A stretch of DNA of 60,450 nucleotides from GCA-002282575 sp964416645 (lineage in GTDB: Bacteria > Pseudomonadota > Gammaproteobacteria > Thiomicrospirales > Thiomicrospiraceae): positions 1 to 60,450 of the forward strand of contig CAYQEZ010000004.1 in NCBI GenBank assembly GCA_964416645.1. The letters run 5' to 3'. The position numbers were made by a program, and so were the translations under genes. Of the stretch, positions 15,536 to 23,033 are shown in pieces. Each line of letters starts with the position of its first letter. Position 1 is the first letter of the stretch. A model generated the notes under the pieces. The model made no database searches. It saw only the letters and a list, made by a program, of their open reading frames with translations, and was not told the origin of the DNA.

Positions 15536-17022
15536 TGCGACCAAAAAAGTCCCTCCTCACCATCGCGGGTCACGACCCTTCTAGCGGTGCGGGAGTTTCT
15601 GCCGATATGTCAGCTGCTCAGGCTTTGGGTGTGCCTTGTTGTAGTGCCATTACCGCGCTGACCATTCAAAACTCGCAAGGGGTTGCGGCGGTGCATCCTG
15701 TTCAACCTCAAATCTTGCAGGCACAAGTCGAAGCCATTTTGTCCGACATGCCGATTACGGCCATTAAAATTGGCATGATTGGTAGTCGTGCCATGATATC
15801 GTGTTTGGTCAACTTGCTTGCTGATGTGAAGGTGCCGATTGTATTAGATACGGTGTTTAAGGCGAGTATTGGTGAACACCTATTGGAAACAGGGGCGCGT
15901 CAATTATTCAACACGCGATTATTGCCGCTGGCAATGCTCATTACACCGAATATTCCCGAAGCAGAACAGCTAACAGGGTTGGCTATTCGCAGCCGAGCCG
16001 ATCAGTTCAGTGCCGCACAAGCCTTGTTGAGCATGGGCGCGAAATCCGTCTTGCTTAAAGGTGGTCATTTTGAGGATGCGTTAGCAGCAGATTTACTACT
16101 CGAACGCGGTAAAGCGCCCGTTTGGTTGATTGCACCGACAATTGATTCATGTCACAGTCATGGTTCGGGGTGCGTCTTGGCCAGTAGTATTGCGGCTGGG
16201 CTAGTACAGGGATTATCGTTGACGGCAGCTGTGGTGCAAGCCAAGGCTAGGGTTCACGGCGGTATTATTCATAGTCAAAAACTGGGGCAAGGCGTAGGGG
16301 CGGTGGCGACTTTTGGCTGGCAACCCAGCTCGGCACATTTTCCTTGGTTAGTGAAAGGTGAAGTGCTACAGTCGTTACCAGCTGCTTTTCCTACGATGAA
16401 AGATTCGATGGGCATTTACCCGATTGTGTCTAAGGCAGTTGAGTTAATGCTTTTATTGCAGGCAGGTTGTCGAACCTTGCAATTACGTGTGAAATCAGAC
16501 GATGCAGGTTTTATTCAACAGCAGATTGAGCAAGCCGTCGCGCTTTGCCAAGACTATGAGGGGTGTCAACTGTTTATTAACGATCACTGGAAACTGGCGG
16601 TTGAGGCTGGCGCTTTTGGTGTGCATTTAGGACAAGAGGATTGGCAAGCACTTGCCGATTCTGATAAAGCTTTTTTGCGACATAGTGGTCTGCGTTTAGG
16701 GTTAAGTACACATAACCTAGCTGAAATGGCATTGGCACATGCGGCGCGTCCGAGTTATGTGGCGATAGGCCCGTTATTTGGTACGACCAGTAAGCAAATT
16801 GACCATCCAGCGGTGGGTTTAGAAAACCTTCGTGCTTGGGTGCAATGGTTATCGCCTGCTTATCCTGTGGTGACCATTGGTGGTATTGAGTTGAACAATA
16901 TTGCAGCGGTTAAGGCGTGCGGAGTTGATGGCGTTGCATTGATTGGTGCGGTAAAAGCCGATACCGACCAGAGTGTAATTGCTAAAGCGCAAGCTCTGTT
17001 GTCCGCTTGGCAAGCATCTTAA
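15535..17022 (+). CDS. thiDE: Bifunctional HMP-P kinase / thiamine phosphate synthase
   Basis: A fusion of 495 residues. The N-terminal part (about 1-265) is ThiD, the HMP/HMP-P kinase: TIAGHDPSSGAGVSAD near the start, KIGMIGS, and the anion-hole region SCHSHGSGCVLASSIAAGL. The C-terminal part (about 290-495) is ThiE, which joins HMP-PP to thiazole phosphate: FINDHWKLA, GVHLGQEDW, YVAIGPLFGTTSK and VVTIGGI. ATG 15535 overlaps the mrr stop by one base; an in-frame TTG at 15532 is less likely. No strong ribosome site is seen, so translation may depend on coupling. It completes a thiC-O-S-G-DE set. Confidence 0.95.
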   Translation: MRPKKSLLTIAGHDPSSGAGVSADMSAAQALGVPCCSAITALTIQNSQGVAAVHPVQPQILQAQVEAILSDMPITAIKIGMIGSRAMISCLVNLLADVKVPIVLDTVFKASIGEHLLETGARQLFNTRLLPLAMLITPNIPEAEQLTGLAIRSRADQFSAAQALLSMGAKSVLLKGGHFEDALAADLLLERGKAPVWLIAPTIDSCHSHGSGCVLASSIAAGLVQGLSLTAAVVQAKARVHGGIIHSQKLGQGVGAVATFGWQPSSAHFPWLVKGEVLQSLPAAFPTMKDSMGIYPIVSKAVELMLLLQAGCRTLQLRVKSDDAGFIQQQIEQAVALCQDYEGCQLFINDHWKLAVEAGAFGVHLGQEDWQALADSDKAFLRHSGLRLGLSTHNLAEMALAHAARPSYVAIGPLFGTTSKQIDHPAVGLENLRAWVQWLSPAYPVVTIGGIELNNIAAVKACGVDGVALIGAVKADTDQSVIAKAQALLSAWQAS

Positions 17023-17276
17023 GCTGGCGCGGTTAAGGTTTCTAATTCGTTCAAATAAGCTAAGGCTTGTGCGCGATTTTCTCCGCACATACTCACGCTG
17101 GGTTGCAGACTGCCGCAGACGCTGGGGCGTTCGGGAAGGCCGAAGAGTTCGCACAAATAGTCAGCGGTTAAATGGGCGCAAGCGACACCAGCGGGTTTGC
17201 CTTGCGGCATTTTGGGTAGTGGTGTTGAAATCGACGGCGCGATGCAACAAGCAGCACAACCACTACGACACTGCAC
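17019..17276 (-). CDS. YkgJ-family cysteine-cluster protein
   Basis: An 85-residue protein with an N-terminal CRSGCAACC cluster (residues 3-11) and further cysteines in the order AxCAHL, LCELFG, VCGS and MCGEN. This matches the small YkgJ/UPF0153 zinc- or iron-binding family; the exact role of this family is not known. GTG 17276 has GGAG upstream at good spacing and is preferred to ATG 17294, which has none. It overlaps the end of waaA by 14 bases and, on the other side, the convergent end of thiDE by four bases. Confidence 0.8.
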   Translation of the reverse strand: MQCRSGCAACCIAPSISTPLPKMPQGKPAGVACAHLTADYLCELFGLPERPSVCGSLQPSVSMCGENRAQALAYLNELETLTAPA

Positions 17277-18501
17277 GGGGTTGCTCCAAAGCATTGAGCG
17301 CGTTGGCTAAGATATGCTGTTGATGCTGAGCAAGCCAATCTTGCCCCGCCAGTGCACCAGCATCTCTAAGCACCTTATGGGCTAGGTAATGTTGAATCTG
17401 CGCCATTAGGTCATCGAATTGATTGACTTGAATTAAAGTACCCAGTGGTACTAGCTGATTCACTTCTTCTGCAAAGTCGCGCATGTCTGGTCCTGATAAT
17501 ACCAGTTTTGCCAATCGAATCGCTTCGAGTGGATTTTGTCCGCCTTTAGGCGCAAAGCTGCCGCCCATCACCACCAGTTCGGCGTAAGCCATCCAAGCAG
17601 TCAACTCGCCAAAGGTATCGGCGAGTAATATGCCCTGCGTGTGTTCTGAGTTTTGGCTGCGTTGGCTAAAAGGAATATCCGCTTGTGTGAATTGTTTAAC
17701 AATATTCAACGCACGCTTGGGATGACGCGGCACAATAACGAGTGTTGGCAGTTTGTTATAGGCTTGCCAGCGTTTAGCAAGCTCAAGCTCTTCAGGATCA
17801 TGGCTAGAGGCCAAGAGTACATAAGGACGCTTCAACAGTTGTGGCAAGTTATCTGGCGCTTTATCACACCATTTCAAATTGCCAATGACCTGAATGTGTT
17901 CTCCATTAATACCCAATTGATGAAAGTCTCGTTCGTCTTGGTCGTTACGGCAGAGGATTTGACTGACTTGCTGACTCAGTAGCTCGACCAATAGCAGGCG
18001 CCACCAATGCGGTGCTGAAAGGGTTTTATGGGTGATGCGGGCGTTAATCAGACGGATGGTTAGACCTTGTTGATGCGCTAATTGAATGAGGTTTGGCCAG
18101 AACTCAGTCTCGACTAAGGTCAGATTAGGGCAGTCTAGTGATGCTAAAAAGCGTTGCATCGTCCAGCGCCAATCCAATGGTAGTAACCTCAGTTGAATGT
18201 GATGAAGCTGTTCAAAGCGACGCTGTGCCTGTTCCAGTCCTGTCGGTGTAAAGGTGGTGACGAGTAAAGATTTACCCTGTTGCTCCATTGCATGCACCAG
18301 AGGGGTAATCGCATTCACTTCACCAACTGATGCACAGTGAAACCAATGATCGGCTTTAATTGCTGCGCTTTGTCCTAAGCGAGCGCGCAAGAGAGACCAA
18401 CTTCTATGCTGCCACGCTTCCTTAAACAGCCATGCGAATACGACGGGGCTGAGTAACCATAACAAAAGTTGGTAACGCTTGATCACGCTAAGGAACAACA
18501 T
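17263..18501 (-). CDS. waaA: 3-deoxy-D-manno-octulosonic acid (Kdo) transferase
   Basis: Transfers Kdo from CMP-Kdo to lipid IVA, the first inner-core step of LPS synthesis, at the cytoplasmic face of the inner membrane. The 412-residue protein has an N-terminal membrane anchor, then HCASVGEVNAITPLV with the catalytic Glu (about 61), LVETEFWPNLI and, in the C-terminal glycosyltransferase half, VMGGSFAPKGGQNPLEA. The start at ATG 18501 has a weak ribosome site. It is co-transcribed with the YkgJ-like gene downstream. Confidence 0.95.
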   Translation of the reverse strand: MLFLSVIKRYQLLLWLLSPVVFAWLFKEAWQHRSWSLLRARLGQSAAIKADHWFHCASVGEVNAITPLVHAMEQQGKSLLVTTFTPTGLEQAQRRFEQLHHIQLRLLPLDWRWTMQRFLASLDCPNLTLVETEFWPNLIQLAHQQGLTIRLINARITHKTLSAPHWWRLLLVELLSQQVSQILCRNDQDERDFHQLGINGEHIQVIGNLKWCDKAPDNLPQLLKRPYVLLASSHDPEELELAKRWQAYNKLPTLVIVPRHPKRALNIVKQFTQADIPFSQRSQNSEHTQGILLADTFGELTAWMAYAELVVMGGSFAPKGGQNPLEAIRLAKLVLSGPDMRDFAEEVNQLVPLGTLIQVNQFDDLMAQIQHYLAHKVLRDAGALAGQDWLAQHQQHILANALNALEQPRAVS

Positions 18502-18706
18502 GAAAAAGTCGTTTTTGAGGTGTCAGTGAGCTTGGTCATCTTTACAGCCTGTATAAAAGGGTCGGATTGGTTATAGGATTATAAGTGAATGTCTGAAAAA
18601 TACAAAAGGAGTGATAGCTGACAGCTTCCTATCATGCGGAGTTTTCCAAATGGTGTGAAATAAGCTCATACGTGTTAGATCACCCCTAAAGTGCAACAAA
18701 ATATTC

Positions 18707-18712
18707 TATAAT
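18707..18712 (+). promoter_or_regulatory. Likely -10 box of ilvD
   Basis: A perfect TATAAT lies 37 bases before the ilvD ATG, but no good -35 box stands at the right distance. The rest of the 18502-18748 gap holds a possible TGATAG/CTATCA hairpin near 18613-18634 and no convincing leader peptide rich in branched-chain residues. Confidence 0.5.
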
Positions 18713-18748
18713 GAAGCATTGCCAGTTTTAATTATTAAGGATTTTGTT

Positions 18749-20665
18749 ATGCCTCAATATCGTTCTCGTACATCCACTCATGGTCGTAATATGGCAGGCG
18801 CGCGCGCGCTGTGGCGTGCAACAGGTATGGGCGAACAAGATTTTGGCAAACCCATCATTGCCATTGCTAACTCATTCACGCAATTTGTGCCAGGTCATGT
18901 TCACTTAAAAGACTTAGGTCAGTTAGTGGCGCGCGAAATAGAAGCAGCTGGTGGTGTGGCTAAAGAGTTTAATACCATTGCCGTTGATGATGGTATTGCG
19001 ATGGGTCATGACGGTATGTTGTATTCGCTACCCAGTCGTGAAATCATTGCCGACAGTGTTGAATATATGGTGAATGCCCATTGTGCCGATGCACTGATTT
19101 GTATTTCTAACTGCGACAAAATCACCCCAGGCATGTTAATGGCGTCGCTGCGCTTGAACATTCCCACTATCTTCGTTTCTGGTGGCCCTATGGAAGCGGG
19201 TAAAGTGGTGCTGGGCGGTAAAAAAATCAGTCTCGATTTAGTTGATGCCATGGTAGCAGCAGCCGACAGCAAAAAAACCGATGAAGAAGTCGATGCCATT
19301 GAGCGTTCGGCTTGCCCAACTTGTGGTTCTTGTTCTGGGATGTTTACCGCTAATTCGATGAACTGCTTAGCGGAAGCTTTGGGTATGGCTTTGCCAGGTA
19401 ATGGTTCTACTTTGGCGACGCATAGTGATCGTAAAGGCTTGTTTTTAGAAGCGGGTCGCCGTATTGTCGAGCTGGCACGTCGTTACTATGAGCAAAATGA
19501 TGAGACAGTATTGCCACGCAGCATTGCCACTTTCGATGCCTTTGAAAATGCCATTGCGCTGGATGTGGCAATGGGTGGGTCAACCAACACCGTGTTGCAT
19601 TTATTGGCTGCCGCGCATGAAGCTAAGGTTGAATTTACTATGGCTGATATTGACCGAATGAGTCGCAAAGTACCTTGCTTGTCGAAAGTAGCGCCTAATC
19701 ACCCTGACTATCACATGGAAGATGTACATCGCGCTGGTGGCATTATGCGTATTCTTGCTGAGTTAAATCGCGGCGCTTTATTACATACTCATTGCCATAC
19801 CGTTCATGCTCCGACTATGGGTGATGCCTTGGCGCGTTGGGATATTCGTGCAAATGTTACGGATGAAGTCAAAACCTTCTTCAAAGCGGCACCAGGGGGT
19901 ATTCGTACCACCGAAGCTTTTAGTCAGTCAGCGCGTTGGCAAACCCTAGACGATGATCATGAAAAAGGCTGTATCCGTTCTGTAGATCATGCTTACACGC
20001 AAGATGGTGGTTTAGCCGTTTTATTTGGTAATTTAGCGCAACATGGTTGCATTGTTAAAACGGCAGGTGTCGATGAGAGTATGTATGAATTAGAGCAACT
20101 GCGTTATACCACCAGTGTACCAACCTCTGTATTGCGAGTTTTCCAAGGTCCAGCACGAATTTATGAAAGCCAGGATGCCGCCGTGAAGGGTATTTTGGCA
20201 GATGAGGTGCAAAAAGGTGACGTTGTCATTATTCGTTACGAAGGACCAAAAGGAGGGCCTGGTATGCAAGAGATGCTTTACCCTACTTCTTATCTCAAGT
20301 CTAAAGGATTGGGAAAATACTGTGCTCTGCTTACTGACGGTCGCTTTTCTGGCGGTACATCTGGCTTGTCGATTGGTCACGTTTCCCCTGAAGCAGCTGA
20401 AGGCGGTAATATTGGCTTGGTGCAAAATGGTGACATTATCACCATCGATATTCCCAATCGTACCATTAACGTTGAGCTGACTGATGCTGAATTACATGCG
20501 CGTCGAAAAGCAATGGAAGCAAAAGGCGTTCATGCATGGCAGCCAGCTGCACCACGTGAACGCGCTGTATCGCCAGCATTACGCGCTTATGCGGCGATGA
20601 CAACCAGTGCAGCTTTTGGTGCGGTAAGGGATGTGTCGCAAATCGAAGGTCGTAAGAAAGGTTAA
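18749..20665 (+). CDS. ilvD: Dihydroxy-acid dehydratase
   Basis: Dehydrates dihydroxy-isovalerate and dihydroxy-methylvalerate to the keto acids of valine and isoleucine. The 638-residue, IlvD/Edd-family enzyme begins MPQYRSRTSTHGRNMAGARA. Cluster cysteines are seen in NCDKITPG and in CPTCGSCSGMF (C189, C192, C195), consistent with the E. coli-type oxygen-sensitive [4Fe-4S] enzyme. TAAGGA at 18735-18740 fixes ATG 18749; an upstream TTG at 18719 adds a non-family extension. It is separate from other ilv genes here and is followed closely by a TerB-like gene. Confidence 0.96.
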   Translation: MPQYRSRTSTHGRNMAGARALWRATGMGEQDFGKPIIAIANSFTQFVPGHVHLKDLGQLVAREIEAAGGVAKEFNTIAVDDGIAMGHDGMLYSLPSREIIADSVEYMVNAHCADALICISNCDKITPGMLMASLRLNIPTIFVSGGPMEAGKVVLGGKKISLDLVDAMVAAADSKKTDEEVDAIERSACPTCGSCSGMFTANSMNCLAEALGMALPGNGSTLATHSDRKGLFLEAGRRIVELARRYYEQNDETVLPRSIATFDAFENAIALDVAMGGSTNTVLHLLAAAHEAKVEFTMADIDRMSRKVPCLSKVAPNHPDYHMEDVHRAGGIMRILAELNRGALLHTHCHTVHAPTMGDALARWDIRANVTDEVKTFFKAAPGGIRTTEAFSQSARWQTLDDDHEKGCIRSVDHAYTQDGGLAVLFGNLAQHGCIVKTAGVDESMYELEQLRYTTSVPTSVLRVFQGPARIYESQDAAVKGILADEVQKGDVVIIRYEGPKGGPGMQEMLYPTSYLKSKGLGKYCALLTDGRFSGGTSGLSIGHVSPEAAEGGNIGLVQNGDIITIDIPNRTINVELTDAELHARRKAMEAKGVHAWQPAAPRERAVSPALRAYAAMTTSAAFGAVRDVSQIEGRKKG

Positions 20666-20670
20666 AAAAC

Positions 20671-21129
20671 ATGCAATTACATCAGTTTTCGGTTTCTGGG
20701 TTTGCTTACATGTTAACTCAAGCTCAACGAGAGTCACTATTGAAGCTGTTAGTGAATATGGCTGCGGTCGATCATGATATTTCGGTCGAAGAAGAGCAGT
20801 TTTTAATTGAGTGGGCAACAGAATGGCAGTTATCTTTGGACTTAACACCTGAACAAGCTGATAATGATGCGGTATTGCTGTCAGCATTCGATAGCTTTGC
20901 AACTAAGATTATTGCGTTGCAAGAAATGGTTAAATTGAGTTACCAGGATGGGCACTTTGGTGATGAAGAACGCGAAAAAGTTCAGTTGTTTTCGATCAGG
21001 CTGGGTATTCAGAATGCCAGTGTGGTTAATGAAATTAACCGTTGGGTACGTCGTTGGTATGATTGGCATTTTGAAGGCGAACAGATGCTAGAAGCGGATA
21101 CTTGGATGAATTTAGCGAGAGGAACTTAA
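20671..21129 (+). CDS. TerB-like helical protein
   Basis: A 152-residue, all-helical, acidic protein. LLKLLVNMAAVDHDISVEEE (about 26-45) and MVKLSYQDGHFGDEEREKVQ (about 89-108) are two copies of the acidic, metal-binding-like motif of the TerB/tellurite-resistance family. The second half is Trp-rich (WVRRWYDWHFEGE). There is no signal or membrane segment. It starts five bases after ilvD (ATG 20671, AAAGG upstream), so it is probably co-transcribed. Function is unknown. An internal ATG at 20710 is an alternative start. Confidence 0.7.
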   Translation: MQLHQFSVSGFAYMLTQAQRESLLKLLVNMAAVDHDISVEEEQFLIEWATEWQLSLDLTPEQADNDAVLLSAFDSFATKIIALQEMVKLSYQDGHFGDEEREKVQLFSIRLGIQNASVVNEINRWVRRWYDWHFEGEQMLEADTWMNLARGT

Positions 21130-21136
21130 TTTCCTT

Positions 21137-21214
21137 ATTCAGCCTTTTCTTATGTAACAACAATGCCAGCCTTAAGGCGGCATTGTTGTTGTGTAGAAAA
21201 GTTAGAAGGGCTGA
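21137..21214. repeat. Long intergenic hairpin
   Basis: A 12-base perfect stem AACAACAATGCC (21156-21167) / GGCATTGTTGTT (21179-21190) encloses GCCTTAAGGC. It is extended outward by CTTTTCT/AGAAAAG (21144-21150, 21195-21201) and TCAGCC/GGCTGA (21139-21144, 21209-21214). There is no T run. It lies between the convergent TerB-like and YjfB-like genes. Confidence 0.75.
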
Positions 21215-21290
21215 AAATACAAAAGGGTTGCGCTCTAATAACCTGTCACTCATTGATTTAATTTTTTCCACCAACCAAAAAATTGAATTA

Positions 21291-21332
21291 GGAAGTCTGA
21301 ATAAAAAGCGAAGCGCATTTTTCAGACATTCC
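21291..21332. repeat. Short palindromic element, copy A
   Basis: GGAAGTCTGAATAAAAAGCG pairs with its right half (AATG-type loop GCGAAGCG, then TTTTTCAGACATTCC), with one bulged base. It is flanked on both sides by TTA (21288-21290 and 21333-21335), a possible 3-base target duplication. The right TTA is the stop codon of the minus-strand YjfB-like gene. Related copies lie at 30101-30162 and 52728-52770. Confidence 0.7.
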
Positions 21333-21542
21333 TTACGCCCTGACGTCAACGTTTTGACCCAAGTTAGGCGGGTTGCTTGCAGCAGGCGTAGCCGTTTGTG
21401 TGGCGGCATTCACTAGCGCCAAAGCACCCTCTGTGTTCATGTCAAGTGCTTTTTTAAATAAGCTAACTTGAACTTCTTGCATACTGGCTGCCTGTTTCTG
21501 CTCTAACATGGCATTGATGGCACCGTTAGCTGAAATCTCCAT
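21333..21542 (-). CDS. YjfB-like putative motility protein
   Basis: A 69-residue protein beginning MEISANGAINAMLEQKQAAS, with a helical QEVQVSLFKKALDMNTEGAL and a Pro/Asn-rich tail ending NVDVRA. This is the pattern of the YjfB family, annotated as putative motility proteins in flagellated bacteria; the molecular role is not known. AGGAGAGGG precedes ATG 21542. No flagellar genes are near, so the link to motility rests on the family name. A palindromic element touches its stop codon. Confidence 0.72.
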   Translation of the reverse strand: MEISANGAINAMLEQKQAASMQEVQVSLFKKALDMNTEGALALVNAATQTATPAASNPPNLGQNVDVRA

Positions 21543-21614
21543 TGTCCCTCTCCTTGGCTATTGCTCTCTATCAGGTTATCGACACGTTGATGTTTTTCTG
21601 AACCCATTTTGACA

Positions 21615-21645
21615 ATAAAAAAACCGCTGTTCAATGAACAGCGGT
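21615..21645 (-). terminator. Rho-independent terminator of the glycine-zipper lipoprotein gene
   Basis: On the minus strand, ACCGCTGTTC and GAACAGCGGT (21636-21645 and 21623-21632) form a 10-base stem with loop ATT, followed by a run of seven T. Confidence 0.85.
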
Positions 21646-21708
21646 GCGACATCGCAGAAGACCAATAGCCTTCTAAGGGGAGGGAAATGAATGCCGTTTA
21701 GTTACTAT

Positions 21709-22164
21709 TTAAGCACGAAATTGCCAGCTACCGTCTGCTTGTTTACAGGCAGAACCTTTGTCATAGACCGTTTTATCGCCTTCTTGGGTAACCAATTCAA
21801 AATCACGGCACTGTTGATTGCTAATTTTATAACTGCGTAACGGCGTTACGGTTAAATCAGGCGTGTTTTGTGGCGTGCTCATAAATTGATAGGGTTGTTT
21901 GTCGGGTGCTTTATCCAGCGTATAAGCTACTTTTTGACGACTTTGAGGGTTCATGTTTTTGCCTATGTAGTTGCCAACAAAACCACCAGCTGCCGCACCA
22001 CCGGCAATGGTATACCAAGCGGTATTGCCAAATATGAGTGGTGCGGCAATCGCACCGACAGCAGCACCAGTAGCAATACCAATATCTTGTTTGCTCATGT
22101 TGCAGCCACTTAGGCTAGCGAGTGATATCAGGGCGGTAGCGCTGATTAAGGTCAATTTGCGCAT
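21709..22164 (-). CDS. Glycine-zipper outer-membrane lipoprotein
   Basis: A 151-residue lipoprotein. The signal peptide ends in the lipobox LSGC, with Cys at about residue 21 to be lipidated. Next is a Gly/Ala-rich glycine-zipper hairpin (IGIATGAAVGAIAAPLI and TIAGGAAAGGFVGNYIG, about 28-68), as in the 17-kDa surface antigen/RcsF-like group. The C-terminal half is a small soluble domain with two cysteines (QQCRDFEL, SACKQADGSW) that may form a disulfide. AAAGGAG stands before ATG 22164. Probably a monocistronic envelope protein; exact role unknown. Confidence 0.8.
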   Translation of the reverse strand: MRKLTLISATALISLASLSGCNMSKQDIGIATGAAVGAIAAPLIFGNTAWYTIAGGAAAGGFVGNYIGKNMNPQSRQKVAYTLDKAPDKQPYQFMSTPQNTPDLTVTPLRSYKISNQQCRDFELVTQEGDKTVYDKGSACKQADGSWQFRA

Positions 22165-22234
22165 GGCAATGCTCCTTTAATTCGGTTTAACAAATATATA
22201 AAAGCAGATAATGTGCCAAAAAAGAATGGCGCAA

Positions 22235-22258
22235 TAAAAAAGGACTCTGTTAGAGTCC
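22235..22258 (-). terminator. Rho-independent terminator after the SH3-domain gene
   Basis: On the minus strand, GGACTCT and AGAGTCC pair around a three-base loop and are followed by a run of T (22241 down to 22235). It closes the pepA-holC/valS/SH3 direction. Confidence 0.85.
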
Positions 22259-22283
22259 CCTAATCGGTGCTTTAAGCTTTCGC

Positions 22284-23033
22284 TTAAATTTCATTCCAGC
22301 CTCTGCGTCGTGGCGCGCGGGCAAAACGACCAATGAGCCAACCCATAAAGAGAATGCCAGCCCCAACCATAACCCAAGCGCGTTGATTCTTTCCTTCAAC
22401 ATCGCTGGCTTCTTGCTCTAAGATGTCGTTGCGTTGACGTAAGGCTTCAATTTCCGTTTTAAGACGACGGTTGTTTTCATTGACGACGAGAGTTTGTGTT
22501 GATAGTGTTTTGACGTAATCGAGCTCTTGTTTGAGTTCATAATTGTCTTTACGCAAACTGGCTACTTCGGTTTCTGCATTTTCAGCGCGGTTTTTAAGCG
22601 CATCCATTTCTGTTTTGAGTGCGCCATGAGCTTGCATAGCTTCAAGTGATTGACGTTGGGCACCTTCTAGCTGTTGACTGGCAACGGGTGTGCTTTGCAG
22701 ATAGCGCTTGGGCAGATAGCCTTTAGTGTCACCGCTGGTCACTAACGCCCAACCATCGTTAGTGACGCCGATTAGGGTGGTTTCAAAACCAGGCTTAACA
22801 ATTTTAATCACTTTACAACGATCGCCGGGACAAGAGCGTAGGGGTACCTCTAATTTATCACTGACCCATTGTTTGCTGGCGGGAACTTCTTTCACTTCCC
22901 ATGCCGGTTTTTTGGTTGCAACCACTGTTTCACTGCTGACCGTTTCGGCTGAAGCAGGAGTAGACTCAACCGCCCAAGCAGGGGGTTGCAAACTGATTAA
23001 TGCTGCAACGAGCAAAGGATTAAAGTGCTGCAT
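22284..23033 (-). CDS. YgiM-like SH3-domain, coiled-coil membrane protein
   Basis: A 249-residue protein with a signal peptide (cut near AWA, about residue 20), a bacterial SH3 domain (about 60-115, PLRSCPGDRCKVIKIV and GWALVTSGDTKGYLPKRYL), a long coiled coil (about 125-210) and one C-terminal transmembrane helix followed by Arg-rich RAPRRRG. This is the architecture of the YgiM/TIGR04211 family, periplasmic and facing the wall, of unsettled function. GGAG upstream of ATG 23033 sets the start; it overlaps the valS end by 14 bases, so the genes are coupled. Confidence 0.85.
   Translation of the reverse strand: MQHFNPLLVAALISLQPPAWAVESTPASAETVSSETVVATKKPAWEVKEVPASKQWVSDKLEVPLRSCPGDRCKVIKIVKPGFETTLIGVTNDGWALVTSGDTKGYLPKRYLQSTPVASQQLEGAQRQSLEAMQAHGALKTEMDALKNRAENAETEVASLRKDNYELKQELDYVKTLSTQTLVVNENNRRLKTEIEALRQRNDILEQEASDVEGKNQRAWVMVGAGILFMGWLIGRFARAPRRRGWNEI

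Noticed and set aside
18590..18622. Ten-codon frame before ilvD as an attenuation leader peptide
   Set aside because: It contains no isoleucine, valine or leucine codons and no clear terminator follows.
21035..21416. Overlapping frames on both strands over the TerB-like gene end and palindromes
   Set aside because: They run through strong hairpins and repeat element A, have no ribosome site and resemble no family.
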